The position numbers were made by a program, and so were the translations under genes. From Alphaproteobacteria bacterium (lineage in GTDB: Bacteria; Pseudomonadota; Alphaproteobacteria; Caulobacterales; Maricaulaceae): a stretch of DNA of 40,945 bases. How positions within the stretch are numbered: the first letter of the stretch is position 1; every line of letters starts with the position of its first letter. The stretch lies in assembly GCA_024278915.1 (NCBI GenBank), contig JAJRSG010000082.1:1-40945 (forward strand), given 5' to 3'. The notes under the pieces were generated by a model. The model did not search any database. It saw only the letters and a program-made list of their open reading frames with translations, and was not told the DNA's origin. Of this stretch, positions 14,059-24,300 are shown in pieces.

Positions 14059-15099
14059 ATGGCTATTTTTGAAAACGCTGATTTTGATGACCACGAAAGT
14101 GTGCATGCATTTACAGATCCACAGAGTGGGTTGAAGGCAATTATCGCTATTCACTCAACTAAACTTGGGCCATCTGCAGGCGGTTGTCGGTTATGGCAAT
14201 ACGTTACATCCGAACAAGCAATGACGGATGCCCTTCGGTTATCACGTGGCATGAGCTACAAGAATGCGATGGCTGGCCTCAATTTAGGCGGCGGGAAAGC
14301 TGTTGTCATGCGGCCTGAAGGGGACTTTGATCGTGAAGCTCTATTTGTGGCGTTTGGTAAAGCTATTCAAACATTGGGTGGTCGTTATTATACAGCAGAA
14401 GATGTGGGGGTTTCTCCTGATGATATGCGTGTAGTTCGCCGGCAGACAAATTATGTTGCCGGTCTGGATGACGGGGAGTTTGCTTCAGGTGATCCATCAC
14501 CAGTGACCGCCGATGGTGTGTTTCGTTCGATAAAATTAGCGGCAGACAAAAAGATGAATTCGTCTTTAAAAGGGCTTAGGATTGCAGTTCAAGGTCTTGG
14601 GCACGTGGGTTTTGATTTATGTAAGCGCCTTGATCATGCGGGCGCCGAGTTGATTGTCACAGATATAAATTCAGAAATTTTACGAACAGCAGAAAGCGAA
14701 TTTGGTGCAAAAATTGTGGTGCCTGATGATATTTATGCTGTGGACGCCGATATATATGCTCCGTGTGCATTAGGTGCTACACTCAATCCGAAATCTCTTG
14801 ATCAGCTCAAAGTTTCTGTGATTGCGGGGGCAGCAAATAATCAGTTGTCAGTGCCTCAAATGGGGCAACAGCTGCACGAAATGGACGTTTTATATTGCCC
14901 GGATTATGTTGTTAATGGCGGTGGTATTATTAACATTGCCGGTGAAATTGATGGCAGTTACAATAAAGATTGGGTCGAAGATAAATTACAAGGATTAGAG
15001 AATACTTTATCCGAAATTATTGACCTCGCCAGTACGTCACATCGGTCTACACATGTGATTGCCGATGAAATGGCGCAGGCTAGAATTGGGCGCAGATAA
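14059..15099 (+). CDS. Leucine dehydrogenase (Glu/Leu/Phe/Val dehydrogenase family)
   Basis: A 346-residue NAD-dependent amino-acid dehydrogenase that deaminates branched-chain amino acids to 2-keto acids. The substrate motif GPSAGGCRLW and GMSYKNAMAGLNLGGGKAVV carry Lys68 and Lys80, the same numbers as the two active-site lysines of Bacillus leucine dehydrogenase. The Rossmann motif is VQGLGHVGFDL near residue 180, and CPDYVVNGGGIIN near 290 is also typical. The ATG at 14059 follows GGA about 8 nt upstream; an upstream in-frame TTG (14032) is less likely. Valine or phenylalanine specificity cannot be excluded. An operator-like palindrome lies upstream. Confidence 0.92.
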   Translation: MAIFENADFDDHESVHAFTDPQSGLKAIIAIHSTKLGPSAGGCRLWQYVTSEQAMTDALRLSRGMSYKNAMAGLNLGGGKAVVMRPEGDFDREALFVAFGKAIQTLGGRYYTAEDVGVSPDDMRVVRRQTNYVAGLDDGEFASGDPSPVTADGVFRSIKLAADKKMNSSLKGLRIAVQGLGHVGFDLCKRLDHAGAELIVTDINSEILRTAESEFGAKIVVPDDIYAVDADIYAPCALGATLNPKSLDQLKVSVIAGAANNQLSVPQMGQQLHEMDVLYCPDYVVNGGGIINIAGEIDGSYNKDWVEDKLQGLENTLSEIIDLASTSHRSTHVIADEMAQARIGRR

Positions 15100-15123
15100 T
15101 TTCCACGCCCATTTTCGTTGATT

Positions 15124-15546
15124 TTATAGAATGCCTAAGAACTTCAAAGTCCAGTATGCGGCAATAAAAAATTGTACAAGGAAGAAAAAGAATCTTACTT
15201 GAACGGCGATAACGCTAGTAGACAATAAGTGTATACAAGATTGAAGTACGCGCGCGCCAATGAAAATGATGGCAAGGCCATTAGTTACGGCAGTTTGACC
15301 CGTTGCAAGAGCGTAGAGTAGTACGCCGCCGTATATGGGAAAGAATTCATATATATTGGCATGGGTTCGTACAAGTCGTCTTGAAAATGCACCTGCATCT
15401 TCTCCTGTTGGCGCAAAGTCATTGGCGCGTTTTTTGCCGCTTAAGGTTAAGCCTGTACGTAGTCCGGCAAGAATTAGTAAAACGACAATCATGAGAGCCA
15501 GATAACCTAAGAATGCGATTGATGTATTTGATAGTGTATGTTCCAT
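15124..15546 (-). CDS. MAPEG-family membrane protein
   Basis: A 140-residue integral membrane protein with four hydrophobic helices (about residues 8-30, 64-82, 88-105, 113-136). The MAPEG family of glutathione-dependent transferases and relatives is indicated by the ARVLQSCIHL segment near residue 98 and by RTHANIYEFFPIYGG. Bacterial members are mostly uncharacterised and several lack transferase activity. A strong AGGGGAAA ribosome site precedes the ATG. It converges with the leucine dehydrogenase gene 24 bp away; no terminator hairpin is visible between them. Confidence 0.85.
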   Translation of the reverse strand: MEHTLSNTSIAFLGYLALMIVVLLILAGLRTGLTLSGKKRANDFAPTGEDAGAFSRRLVRTHANIYEFFPIYGGVLLYALATGQTAVTNGLAIIFIGARVLQSCIHLLSTSVIAVQVRFFFFLVQFFIAAYWTLKFLGIL

Positions 15547-15759
15547 AATATTTTCCCCTTTTTATGAAGATTAAAAGCTAGCATATGCAAGCAGTAGCGC
15601 AAAGGTACATTTTCGTATGGGGTACCTGCGCGGAGTTTATTCTAAAAATGTTGGGTTTACCCGCAATTTTACTTGGCCCCTGCGATAAATTTGGCTATGG
15701 ACAGCATAAATATGCTTATTTTCTAAAAGCTATCATTATCCACTTTGAAGGAAGACGAC

Positions 15760-16509
15760 ATGAAACTGGATCATATTACTCTATTGGTAACCGGCGCATC
15801 ACGTGGTGCAGGGGCGGCAATCGCAAAACAATGTGCAAAATATGGTGCCAAAATTATTGTTCATTACAATGGTAATAAGCAGGCTGCTGACGCGGTATGT
15901 GCTGAAATCGGGGGAAATGCGATTGCCTGTATTCAGGAAGATTTATCACAAGCTGGGGCGGGTACGCGCCTTTGGGAAAAAGCTGTTGCACAGGTAGGCC
16001 CGATTAATGCACTTGTAAATAATGCAGGTATCGATCTTGTCTCTGATCCTTTTGGTGAAGAAATTGAATGGGCTGATGCATGGTCTAAAATCATGGCGGT
16101 TAATTTACAAGCACCAGCCGATATAAGCCGTGCCGCCTTAAGAGATTACAAAGCAGCTGGTGAGGGACGTATTGTCAACTTATGCAGCCGCGCCTCCCAT
16201 AGAGGCGATTCCATTGATCATGCCGCCTATGCGGCCTCCAAAGGTGGATTGTTAGCCCTTTCCAAGACTTTGGCTCGTGGTGCCGCCAAAGATGGGGTGC
16301 TCGTTTATGCGTTGGCACCAGGCTGGATTAATACTGAAATGGCACCAACTGACCCAGCCATTCTTGAACCTGCAATCGCAGAAATTCCCTACGGAAAATT
16401 TGCAGAGCCAAGTGAAATTGGGGCGATGGTTGCGTTTTTGCTATCTGATTTATGTCCGTCTGCAACCGCCGCAACCATTGACATTAATGGTGCATCTCAC
16501 GTTCGTTAA
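15760..16509 (+). CDS. Short-chain dehydrogenase/reductase (SDR)
   Basis: A 249-residue classical SDR. The cofactor-binding motif TGASRGAG lies at about 11-18, NNAGID near 87, and the catalytic YxxxK is Tyr157/Lys161 (YAASKGG). The ending with DINGASHVR resembles FabG-type and other cytosolic oxidoreductases, whose C-terminus usually reads DGG. The substrate is not deducible, and the surroundings (MAPEG, moa operon) give no hint. AAGGAAG precedes the ATG at 15760; an in-frame TTG at 15745 is unlikely to be used. The 213 bp upstream (15547-15759) holds no gene that I can support. Confidence 0.88.
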   Translation: MKLDHITLLVTGASRGAGAAIAKQCAKYGAKIIVHYNGNKQAADAVCAEIGGNAIACIQEDLSQAGAGTRLWEKAVAQVGPINALVNNAGIDLVSDPFGEEIEWADAWSKIMAVNLQAPADISRAALRDYKAAGEGRIVNLCSRASHRGDSIDHAAYAASKGGLLALSKTLARGAAKDGVLVYALAPGWINTEMAPTDPAILEPAIAEIPYGKFAEPSEIGAMVAFLLSDLCPSATAATIDINGASHVR

Positions 16510-16514
16510 TGGCA

Positions 16515-17045
16515 TTACTTTTCGTTTAGCCGCGGCATGATCTCTAGCAAATTGCAGGGCCTGTGGCGGTTGTCGAGTTGTAGAGAGATGATTTTATCCC
16601 ACCCATCTTTAACAGCGCCGTTGGAACCTGGCAGGGCAAAGATAAATGTACTATTCGCTACACCAGCGCACGCTCGCGATTGCATGGTTGAAACCCCAAC
16701 ACTTTGAAAACTGACCATGTGCATGACGTGGGCAAACCCGTCTATGGTTTTCTCAAATAACGGCGTAATTGCTTCAGGGGTGATATCACGTCCAGTTAGG
16801 CCCGTCCCGCCACTTGAAACGACCACGTCGATTTTGGGATCATCGATCCATGCTTTTACTTGTGCGCGGATATCAAGAATATCGTCACGCAAGAGCTTCC
16901 TATCTGCCAATTCGTGACCTGAGACCTTTACTCTCTGCTCAAGAAGGTCGCCAGAAGTGTCATTCGCCAGTGTACGTGTATCACTGACCACTAAAATTGC
17001 GATTCGAACCGATATTTGGTCCAATTTTTCATTTATACCGTGCAT
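16515..17045 (-). CDS. moaB: Molybdenum cofactor biosynthesis protein MoaB
   Basis: A 176-residue molybdopterin-binding protein of the MoaB/MogA fold, involved in adenylylation of molybdopterin before metal insertion. Key motifs are ILVVSDTRT at the N-terminus, VVSSGGTGLTGRDITPEA (the MPT-binding GGTG loop) and FALPGSNGAVKDGW near residue 145. It is the last gene of the moa operon; its ATG abuts the moaE stop directly (TAAATG). Discrimination between MoaB and MogA rests on length and on RDITPEA. Neither moaC, moeA nor mobA of this pathway is in the window. Confidence 0.93.
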   Translation of the reverse strand: MHGINEKLDQISVRIAILVVSDTRTLANDTSGDLLEQRVKVSGHELADRKLLRDDILDIRAQVKAWIDDPKIDVVVSSGGTGLTGRDITPEAITPLFEKTIDGFAHVMHMVSFQSVGVSTMQSRACAGVANSTFIFALPGSNGAVKDGWDKIISLQLDNRHRPCNLLEIMPRLNEK

Positions 17046-17492
17046 TTATAAACTCCATCTTTTGTTATCTTGGTAATCTTCGGTGCGGGGTTCGATCCAT
17101 TGCGTACCATTTTGCCCTGTCTGTTTCTTCCAGAATATAGCTTCTGTTTTGAGGTAGTCCATGAGGAAGTCACAAGCTTCAAAGGCATCACGCCGATGTT
17201 TGGCCGCTGTAAGCACTAACACAATCGGGTCGCCAGCCTGCATGGTGCCAATGCGGTGTAATATGAAAATATCTTCTAGTTCCCATCTCAACCGTGCGTT
17301 TTCTTCTGCGCCCTGTATGCCTTGCTCAGTAACCCCGGGATAAGACTGTAAGGTTAGGGTGGATACTGTATTATTTTCGCTTCTGACTTGGCCTAAAAAA
17401 CTGGCAATCCCGCCTGCAGACGTACATTTTTTTGCAAATTCATTGATGTGTTTGCCGGGGTCAAAAGGTGTGCTGGAAACCAAAATCATCAT
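17046..17492 (-). CDS. moaE: Molybdopterin synthase catalytic subunit MoaE
   Basis: A 148-residue large subunit of molybdopterin synthase; it transfers sulfur from the MoaD thiocarboxylate to precursor Z (cPMP). Conserved stretches: GGIASFLGQVRSENN near residue 28, HRIGTMQAGDPIVLVLTAAKHRRDAFEACDFLMD (82-115), and the catalytic lysine motif LKTEAIFWKKQ. Length is typical. It overlaps the moaD stop by four bases (ATGA), so MoaD and MoaE are made in coupled fashion, as fits a heterotetrameric complex. Confidence 0.95.
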   Translation of the reverse strand: MMILVSSTPFDPGKHINEFAKKCTSAGGIASFLGQVRSENNTVSTLTLQSYPGVTEQGIQGAEENARLRWELEDIFILHRIGTMQAGDPIVLVLTAAKHRRDAFEACDFLMDYLKTEAIFWKKQTGQNGTQWIEPRTEDYQDNKRWSL

Positions 17493-17737
17493 CCGCCCCC
17501 GACAGGTGGTAAAAATCCGATTTCTCGTGCGTCAATGATGGAGGCATCTCCAAATACAAGAGATTGATTTATCATGGTTTTAATACTGGGGTCATCAAGG
17601 GCGTCACCCAAGTCATGTAGGGTGGATAAATAGGGCTTTAGAACACTGATCGTGTTGATGTCTTTTGGTAAATCAAGGTACTCTTCTTGCCTACCGGCGA
17701 GGTCACTTAGGCGTCCAAAATATAGTATTTTTAACAT
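17489..17737 (-). CDS. moaD: Molybdopterin synthase sulfur carrier subunit MoaD
   Basis: An 82-residue ubiquitin-fold sulfur carrier. MoaD must end in Gly-Gly for adenylation and thiocarboxylation; this one ends PPVGGG, with three glycines. The N-terminus ILYFGRLSDLAGRQEEYLDLP matches the family. It overlaps moaE by four bases and lies 20 bp after the TSUP permease gene in the same operon. Confidence 0.93.
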   Translation of the reverse strand: MLKILYFGRLSDLAGRQEEYLDLPKDINTISVLKPYLSTLHDLGDALDDPSIKTMINQSLVFGDASIIDAREIGFLPPVGGG

Positions 17738-17757
17738 GCAGATGCACTCATTTTTCT

Positions 17758-18519
17758 CTAGCCAGTCAGTAGAGTAAAAAACTTAAAGAGTAAACGCATT
17801 GCAACAAATAAAATCAGTAAAGCTGTCATTTTTCGGATCATATTTTCCGAAAACACTTTTAGATTTAGTCTGTTGCCGATAAACCCACCAACTACGACCA
17901 TAGGCAATAGCAGCCAATATGCTTGTGCTGATTGCATGGTCTGGATGCTACCGTGTTTCATTAATTGGCCATTTAAGCCTGATATAGAGTTTACTAATAT
18001 AAATAGACTGCATAAGGCGGCAATATGTTTGCTGCTGCCCCATGAAATTTTATGCAAAATTGGTGCTAGAAAAATGCCGCCTCCAATGCCAACCATTCCA
18101 GATAATAAGCCTAAGCCACCACCAATTAATGCCGTGGCTGGTAGTGGAGAGGCTGTATATTTTGATTCCGTGGGCGTTTTTTTGAACAGTAGACTAATCC
18201 CTGCAAATAAGAGTGAAACGGACAGCAGGCCAATAAAATATAGGTGCGGTATTTGTATGAAACCACCAACCCAAGCCATTGGCACTGACAATACCAAAAA
18301 TGGCCAGACCGTCCGTATGGAAACAAACCCTGACCTGATATATTGGACGCTATTTCCACTCACGACAAGAATATTACAGCTTAGGGAAATGATGGGAATT
18401 ATCAAATAATTCGCATCAACCAATACGAGTAGAGCTGTATAGGTCGACCCTCCGCCAAATCCGACACTGGCATATAGAATGGCGGTGATGAAAAACAAGG
18501 CAAGTAAGATGGGGTTCAT
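17758..18519 (-). CDS. TSUP (TauE/SafE) family permease inside the moa operon
   Basis: A 253-residue membrane protein with about eight helices and the two TSUP glycine-rich half motifs: YASVGFGGGSTYTALLVL (about 16-33) and GLLSGMVGIGGGIFLAP (about 136-152). Family members export sulfite or related sulfur oxyanions and organosulfonates. It lies between moaA (4 bp) and moaD (20 bp), so is almost certainly co-transcribed with cofactor synthesis. Because many molybdoenzymes act on sulfur or nitrogen oxyanions, export of sulfite, or traffic of another oxyanion, is a reasonable guess but unproven. Confidence 0.85.
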   Translation of the reverse strand: MNPILLALFFITAILYASVGFGGGSTYTALLVLVDANYLIIPIISLSCNILVVSGNSVQYIRSGFVSIRTVWPFLVLSVPMAWVGGFIQIPHLYFIGLLSVSLLFAGISLLFKKTPTESKYTASPLPATALIGGGLGLLSGMVGIGGGIFLAPILHKISWGSSKHIAALCSLFILVNSISGLNGQLMKHGSIQTMQSAQAYWLLLPMVVVGGFIGNRLNLKVFSENMIRKMTALLILFVAMRLLFKFFTLLTG

Positions 18520-18523
18520 ATGA

Positions 18524-19525
18524 TTACCCGCCAGTGACGGACATATGCCTAGGTGATGTGGATGGGTTATCAGGGTGTTTGATCTCGAAATTATGTCGTT
18601 CCGGTTTCCGTCCTATGGCTTCATCGAGTAAATGATCGAGAGCTTCAACTCCATTTGGTTCCCTTAAGGCGGCTTTTAGGTCTGCATGGTCATTTTGCCC
18701 CAGACACATATATATTTTGCCCGTACAGGTTACCCGTACTCGGTTGCAGCCGCTACAAAAATTGCGGGAAAGAGGGCTGATGAAGCCGAGACGTCCTTCT
18801 GTTTGGGATATATTTACGTAGCGGGCAGGGCCGCCAGTGTTGTCATCTGTGTCAATTAAATCCCATTGACTTTCAAGGTGTTGGCGGATTTCGGTTAATG
18901 GGATGAATTGGTTCAATCTATTTTCGCCTGTCTCTCCCATTGGCATGACTTCAATAAGTGTCATATCCATGCCTTGAGCATGTGCCCATGCGACCATTTG
19001 GGGGATTTCACTAGCATTGTCATTTTTGAGAGCGACCGTGTTGATTTTTAAATGAAGCCCTGCATCAAGTCCCGCTTCGATACCCGCAAGTACGCTTTCC
19101 AGCTTTCCACCTCTGGTAATACGAGAAAATGTTTGAGGATCAAGACTATCAAGCGAAATATTTACCCGTTTCAAACCTGCATTTTTTAGGTCATTTGCAT
19201 AGCGAGCAAGTTGAGTTGCATTGGTTGTAAGGGTGATTTCGTCCAGTCGCCCTGCGTCCAAGTGTACGGCTAAGTGGTCGACCAAACTCATGAATCCTTT
19301 TCGAACCAGTGGTTCGCCGCCAGTTAGTCGAATTTTCCTTACCCCACGAGCGATAAAGGCATCAGAGATTTGGCAAAGTTCTTCAAGGGTGAGGATATCT
19401 TTTTTTGGCAAAAAAGTCATGAATTCTGCCATGCAGTAGAAACATCGTAAATCGCACCTATCAGTTAAGGATAGGCGTAAATAAGTAATTTTTCTACCAA
19501 ATGGGTCTGTTAGATCAAAGCTCAT
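18524..19525 (-). CDS. moaA: GTP 3',8-cyclase MoaA
   Basis: A 333-residue radical-SAM enzyme that starts molybdenum-cofactor synthesis by converting GTP to the 3',8-cyclo intermediate. The SAM cluster motif CDLRCFYC gives Cys24, Cys28 and Cys31. The C-terminal second 4Fe-4S cluster is present (FCSGCNRVRVTCTGKIYMC), as are the two final glycines (SVTGG) required for catalysis. TGGEPLVRKGF is a further family mark. The ATG at 19525 has AAGG nearby. It is the first gene of moaA-TSUP-moaD-moaE-moaB and is divergent from the AraC-type regulator, with 201 bp between the two starts. Confidence 0.96.
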   Translation of the reverse strand: MSFDLTDPFGRKITYLRLSLTDRCDLRCFYCMAEFMTFLPKKDILTLEELCQISDAFIARGVRKIRLTGGEPLVRKGFMSLVDHLAVHLDAGRLDEITLTTNATQLARYANDLKNAGLKRVNISLDSLDPQTFSRITRGGKLESVLAGIEAGLDAGLHLKINTVALKNDNASEIPQMVAWAHAQGMDMTLIEVMPMGETGENRLNQFIPLTEIRQHLESQWDLIDTDDNTGGPARYVNISQTEGRLGFISPLSRNFCSGCNRVRVTCTGKIYMCLGQNDHADLKAALREPNGVEALDHLLDEAIGRKPERHNFEIKHPDNPSTSPRHMSVTGG

Positions 19526-19726
19526 ATACGCCTTATAGCAAGTTTAATTATAAAACCAACTGGGTAAAACCGATGTTTTTTGACGACTGGCGGCTTGCCT
19601 GTAACCTACTGTAAAATATGCTTTTTAATTACTAATTTATGTTCTATATTGCAGTTGTTATAGCGATTTAGAACGATTTTTGTTGTAAGTTGCTGGGGCT
19701 GGGGAACAGAATTGGGGGATTCAAAG

Positions 19727-20746
19727 ATGGCGTACAAAGCCAAGCTGACGGCTGCAACCGATCAGCGAAACGGTGTGATAGGAAGGTCTAATCAACGAAG
19801 GAAGGTATGTGTCCTCGCGTATGATGGACTGCGTCCTTTTGAATATGGCCTGGCGGTTGAAATTTTCTTTTCCAAAAATTTGAAATTAGAAAATTGGTAT
19901 GATTTTCAAGTAATCGCAGTTGATGATTCACCTATTACAGGCATTGGCAATATCTCAATTGAGGCGAGTACGGATTTAACGGCACTTTTACATGCTGATT
20001 TGATTATTATGCCGGGGTGGCGTGGCATTGACGAAAAAATTCCGCCTGCGCTAAAAGACACGCTAGTCGAAGCTCATGGAAGAGGCGTACAGATAGCTTC
20101 TATCTGTACGGGGGTATTTGTGTTGGCCCAAAGTGGGTTGTTAGATGGGAAAAGAGCGACGACGCATTGGCAGTATCTTGAGGATCTTGCTACTCATTTT
20201 CCGCAAATAAAAGTGGATGAAAATGTTCCATTTGTTGATGATGATCATATTATTACGTCGGCAGGGGCGACTGCTGGTATTGAGATGTGCTTGCATATTA
20301 TCAGAGGACATTATGGTGCCAAGATTGCGTCTATTGTTGCGAGGCGATTAAATGTTGATCCGCAATATGTGATCGATGTTGAGGACAATGCTTTGATGAG
20401 AAGCCAAAACCGCATTCCCCGCCTTTATCAGGGCAATATTTCCCCTCTGCTCGATAAAATTCGGGCAAGTATAAATGAAGATTGGGGCATTGAGCGTATG
20501 TCAGAGGTTACAAGGTCATCTGCTAGAACATTGCAACGCCGGTTCAAGGATAGCACAGGGCATAGCCCTCATATGTGGTTAACAATTGAACGTGTGGAAT
20601 TGGCTAAAGATTTACTAGAGACAACCCCATTAAATATTCAACAAATAGCCACGGCGACTGGATTGAAGACCCCTGAAACTTTTCGACACCATTTTAAAAG
20701 GTTGACGGGAACAAGCCCGACTAAATTTAGAGCAAAGTGCGCCTGA
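19727..20746 (+). CDS. GlxA-type transcriptional regulator (DJ-1/PfpI domain plus AraC helix-turn-helix)
   Basis: A 339-residue regulator. Residues about 20-200 form a class I amidotransferase-like (DJ-1/PfpI) domain with the conserved elbow SICTGVFVLAQSGLLDGK. Residues about 230-335 are an AraC/XylS DNA-binding domain with two helix-turn-helix units (RMSEVTRSSARTLQRRFKD and IQQIATATGLKTPETFRHHFKR). Such proteins usually sense small nitrogen or quaternary-amine compounds, but the ligand is unknown. The ATG at 19727 has GGGGGA 7 nt upstream; TTG at 19712 is an alternative. It is divergent from moaA; a regulatory link is possible but unproven. Confidence 0.9.
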   Translation: MAYKAKLTAATDQRNGVIGRSNQRRKVCVLAYDGLRPFEYGLAVEIFFSKNLKLENWYDFQVIAVDDSPITGIGNISIEASTDLTALLHADLIIMPGWRGIDEKIPPALKDTLVEAHGRGVQIASICTGVFVLAQSGLLDGKRATTHWQYLEDLATHFPQIKVDENVPFVDDDHIITSAGATAGIEMCLHIIRGHYGAKIASIVARRLNVDPQYVIDVEDNALMRSQNRIPRLYQGNISPLLDKIRASINEDWGIERMSEVTRSSARTLQRRFKDSTGHSPHMWLTIERVELAKDLLETTPLNIQQIATATGLKTPETFRHHFKRLTGTSPTKFRAKCA

Positions 20747-20754
20747 GGCCAATA

Positions 20755-21186
20755 TTACCCTGCTGATATATAATCGCGTAGGGCAGCGGCTTCATTTTCG
20801 GCTTCGGCAATTTTGAGCTTCACGACGTCCCCAATTGAAATCAGGCCGTTAATTTTCCCGTTGTCAACAACCGGAACATGGCGAAACCGTGAATTTGTCA
20901 TGAGAAACATCACGTCGTCTATACTGGCGTCGCTTGTAATGCTTTTTACTTTTTTTGTCATTGTTTTACTGACTGGTTCGTCGCGAAATCCGGTTTCTTG
21001 GACAAGTGCGCGTCTAATAATATCTCGTTCAGATAAAATGCCAGTAAGGCTACCTTGTTTATCTGTGATAAGAACGACACCAATGTTTTGTGTGTTCAAT
21101 ATAAGAATCGCTTCACGTAAGCTTGCATCCTCATGTAATGAATAAATTGTATTCCCTTTTGTTTTTAGTAAATTTGCAACACTCAC
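20755..21186 (-). CDS. CBS-domain protein
   Basis: A 143-residue protein made of two CBS motifs in tandem (about residues 8-60 and 75-130), a Bateman module that binds adenine nucleotides. Recognisable parts are GSLTGILSERDIIRRAL in the first and SRFRHVPVVDNGKINGLISIGDVVKL in the second. No catalytic domain is attached, so it is probably a stand-alone energy or redox sensor. It uses a GTG start with a strong AAGGAGA site 6 nt upstream. It converges with the regulator gene 8 bp away and is divergent from the glutamate dehydrogenase. Confidence 0.9.
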   Translation of the reverse strand: MSVANLLKTKGNTIYSLHEDASLREAILILNTQNIGVVLITDKQGSLTGILSERDIIRRALVQETGFRDEPVSKTMTKKVKSITSDASIDDVMFLMTNSRFRHVPVVDNGKINGLISIGDVVKLKIAEAENEAAALRDYISAG

Positions 21187-21334
21187 AACGCTCTCCTTTA
21201 TGGACAGTTTAGCATAAAATTGCGAAAAACCCTAATTGCCCACAGGTAGGTCACTAAAAAACCAAATAAAGAGTATTTTATTTGCTGTAAAACTTTATAA
21301 ATATACGAGCGCCCAAATACGTGTGGAGGTCTTT

Positions 21335-24300
21335 ATGACGAGATTGAATTTCACCAAGCCTGAATTCTTAAAATCCGCTATCGGTGATAGCGCATGGTAT
21401 AGCAATAAGGCTTTTGAACCGGGAGCTGAGCGCTTTCTAAAATCCTATTATGATGACGGTGAGCAAAATGATGCCGTTAGTTTGTCCAAAGATGAACTGC
21501 TGATACTAGCGCGTAACTTCTGGATGTTTGGGCAGGTTCGTCAAATTGGCAAGCCATCTATTAATGTGCGGATGGCGGATGATATTAAATCACTTGGTGA
21601 AAAATACGATGTGGTCGAGATTATTACTGATGATCAGGCATTTTTGGTTGATTCCATCATTGGTGAAATTTCTGCACATGGTATTGATGTAATCGGACTT
21701 TTTCACCCTGTGGTGACTGGATGTAGGGATGAAGACGGAGCGTGGATTGAAAAAGGCAAGCCGATTGCCGAGTCGATGGTGCAAGTTCTTATTCGGCGCC
21801 AAACACAAAATACAAGAACGCTTTTGCTGGAAGGGATAACCGAAACGCTAAAAGATTTAAAATCTGCCGTTGATGATTTTAAGTCGATGGTTAATTTCCT
21901 TGATGATACGATCACCGAACTTTCCATGCATCATGGTAAAGTGGCTAAAGATGTTTTAGACGAAGCGTGTGAATTTTTAATGTGGATTAGAGACGGCAAT
22001 TTCGTCTTGCTGGGTTCACGTACCTACAATTACGAAAAAACAAATGGCAGGACGCAAAGCTCCTTTAATTACGCCAAGCCTGAGATGGTCAAGAAGACGT
22101 GCATGGGCATTTTACGCGATACAAAGCGCCTCGTGTTACGCCAAAGTAGTGAACCAGCCAATATTTCATCTAATACTCAAGCCTTTTTGTCGGATAAAGA
22201 TCCGGTCACAGTTGCAAAGTCAAATTTGTTTTCTCGTGTGCATCGGCGTGTACGAATGGATTATATTTCGGTGAAGCAGTATAATGAACAAGGGGTTGTG
22301 CGAGGGGAAACGCGGTTTGTAGGTTTGTTTACTGCAGATGCTTATGGGCGGTCCCCTAAATTTGTCCCGCTTATTCGACGTAAGATCGAGCGCGTTATTG
22401 CCCGGTACGGCGCTGAGCCTGGCTCCCATAATGCCAAGCGGTTGGAATTTGTACTGGCTTCATATCCTCGTGATGAGTTGTTCCAAAGTTCAAATGATGA
22501 TTTGTTTCGGATTGTTAGTGGGATTGCACAAGTTTTTGACCGCCCCCGAACACGCCTTTTCGTTCGGCATGATCCATTTAAGCGCTTTGTCTCTATTTTG
22601 GTTTATATTCCGCGAGAACACTATAATACGGCTACCCGACAAGCGATTGGGAAACATTTGCGTTTAGCCTTTGGCGGGCGGGTTTCGGCCTTTTACCCAC
22701 AATATTCAGATTCCCCATTAGCACGGGTACATTTTATTATTGGCCTTGATCCTGATAATCACAAAACGCCAGACATTGGTAAATTGGAAGCCGGAATTGC
22801 CAAGTTAACCTTACCGTGGTTTGCGGGGTTGATAGATGCTGCTGAAGAGCAGGCGGGAGCTGATGGTGCATATGATCTGTCGGAATATGAAAATGCTTTC
22901 TCTGAATCCTACCGTGCCAAATTTAGTGGTGCTGAAGCGCTACAAGATATTATGGCGGCAGATAAATTATCTATAGAAAACCCGATTGGTGTAAGAGTTT
23001 ATCATCAGGAAGGCGACGCGGAAAATGTATTTAGGGCGAAATTTTACCTTCAAGAACAACGCCTAGAGCTTTCCGATGTCATGCCGATATTCTCGCATAT
23101 GGATTTACATGTTGCGCAAGAAACGGGCTATAAAATTACGAAACAAACGGGAAATATCTGGATACATGACTATGAAATGCGTCTTGCCTTTAACCCTGAA
23201 AATTCAGATAAGTTAGGGTGTGTTTTTGAAGATGCTTTTTTGGCGGTTTGGCATGGTCAAAATGAAGATGATGGCTTTAACGCCTTGATTTTACAGCAAT
23301 CTGAAGATTGGCGGCGCGTCGCGCTTTTACGTCTACTTGCTCGTTACCGTAAGCAATCAGGCATGGATCCGTCCGAAGATGTTCAAATTGAGGCTTTGGC
23401 ACAATATCCACATATCACAAAACTTTTATTAGACGTTTTCGAGACCAAATTTAATCCCCAGCTGAGGTTGCCTATGCAAGTACGTGGCGAGAAGGTGGAA
23501 AGCTTGGAGGGTGAAATTATTGCCCAATTAGAAAAGGTAAGATCGCTTGACCATGACCGCGTATTAAGGCGAATGGCAAAAACATTACTTGCGAGTTTGC
23601 GGACGAATTTTTTTGTTACAGACGAAACAGGTCAATTGCGGCCCTATATATCTTTAAAAATCAATTCGCAAAAAATAGACTCTCTACCTGCTCCAAAGCC
23701 GTACAGAGAGATATTTGTTTGGTCCCCACGGGTAGAAGGCGTGCACTTACGCTTTGGGCCTGTGGCTCGCGGAGGGCTTCGCTGGTCTGACCGTCGGGAT
23801 GATTTTCGTACTGAAGTTTTAGGGCTGGTAAAAGCGCAACAAGTCAAGAATGCAGTTATCGTACCTGTGGGTTCAAAGGGTGGGTTTTACCCTAAAAAAC
23901 TCCCGACAGAAGGAGGGCGCGACGCTTTTCTTGCAGAAGGGATTGCTTCATATACCCAATTTATCAGTGGGTTGTTAGATATTACAGATACTTATCAGGG
24001 AAAAGGAACGGTTGCTCCTGCTAACGTCGTGTGTTGGGATGATCCCGACCCTTATCTTGTGGTGGCAGCAGATAAAGGAACCGCCACATTCTCGGACATC
24101 GCAAATGGGATTGCAGACAAATACGGTTTTTGGCTTGGAGATGCTTTTGCTTCCGGCGGGTCTGTTGGATATGATCACAAAGCCATGGGCATTACGGCTA
24201 AAGGTGGATGGGAAGCTGTAAAACGGCATTTTCGTGAAATGGGTAAAGATATTCAGTCTGAGCCGTTTGATGTCATCGGTGTTGGAGACATGTCCGGTGA

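Noticed and set aside
19526-19726. Molybdenum-cofactor riboswitch upstream of moaA
   Set aside because: The moaA start is close to a simple AAGG site and I could not recognise the conserved stems of the Moco RNA on the minus strand; a covariance-model search would settle it.
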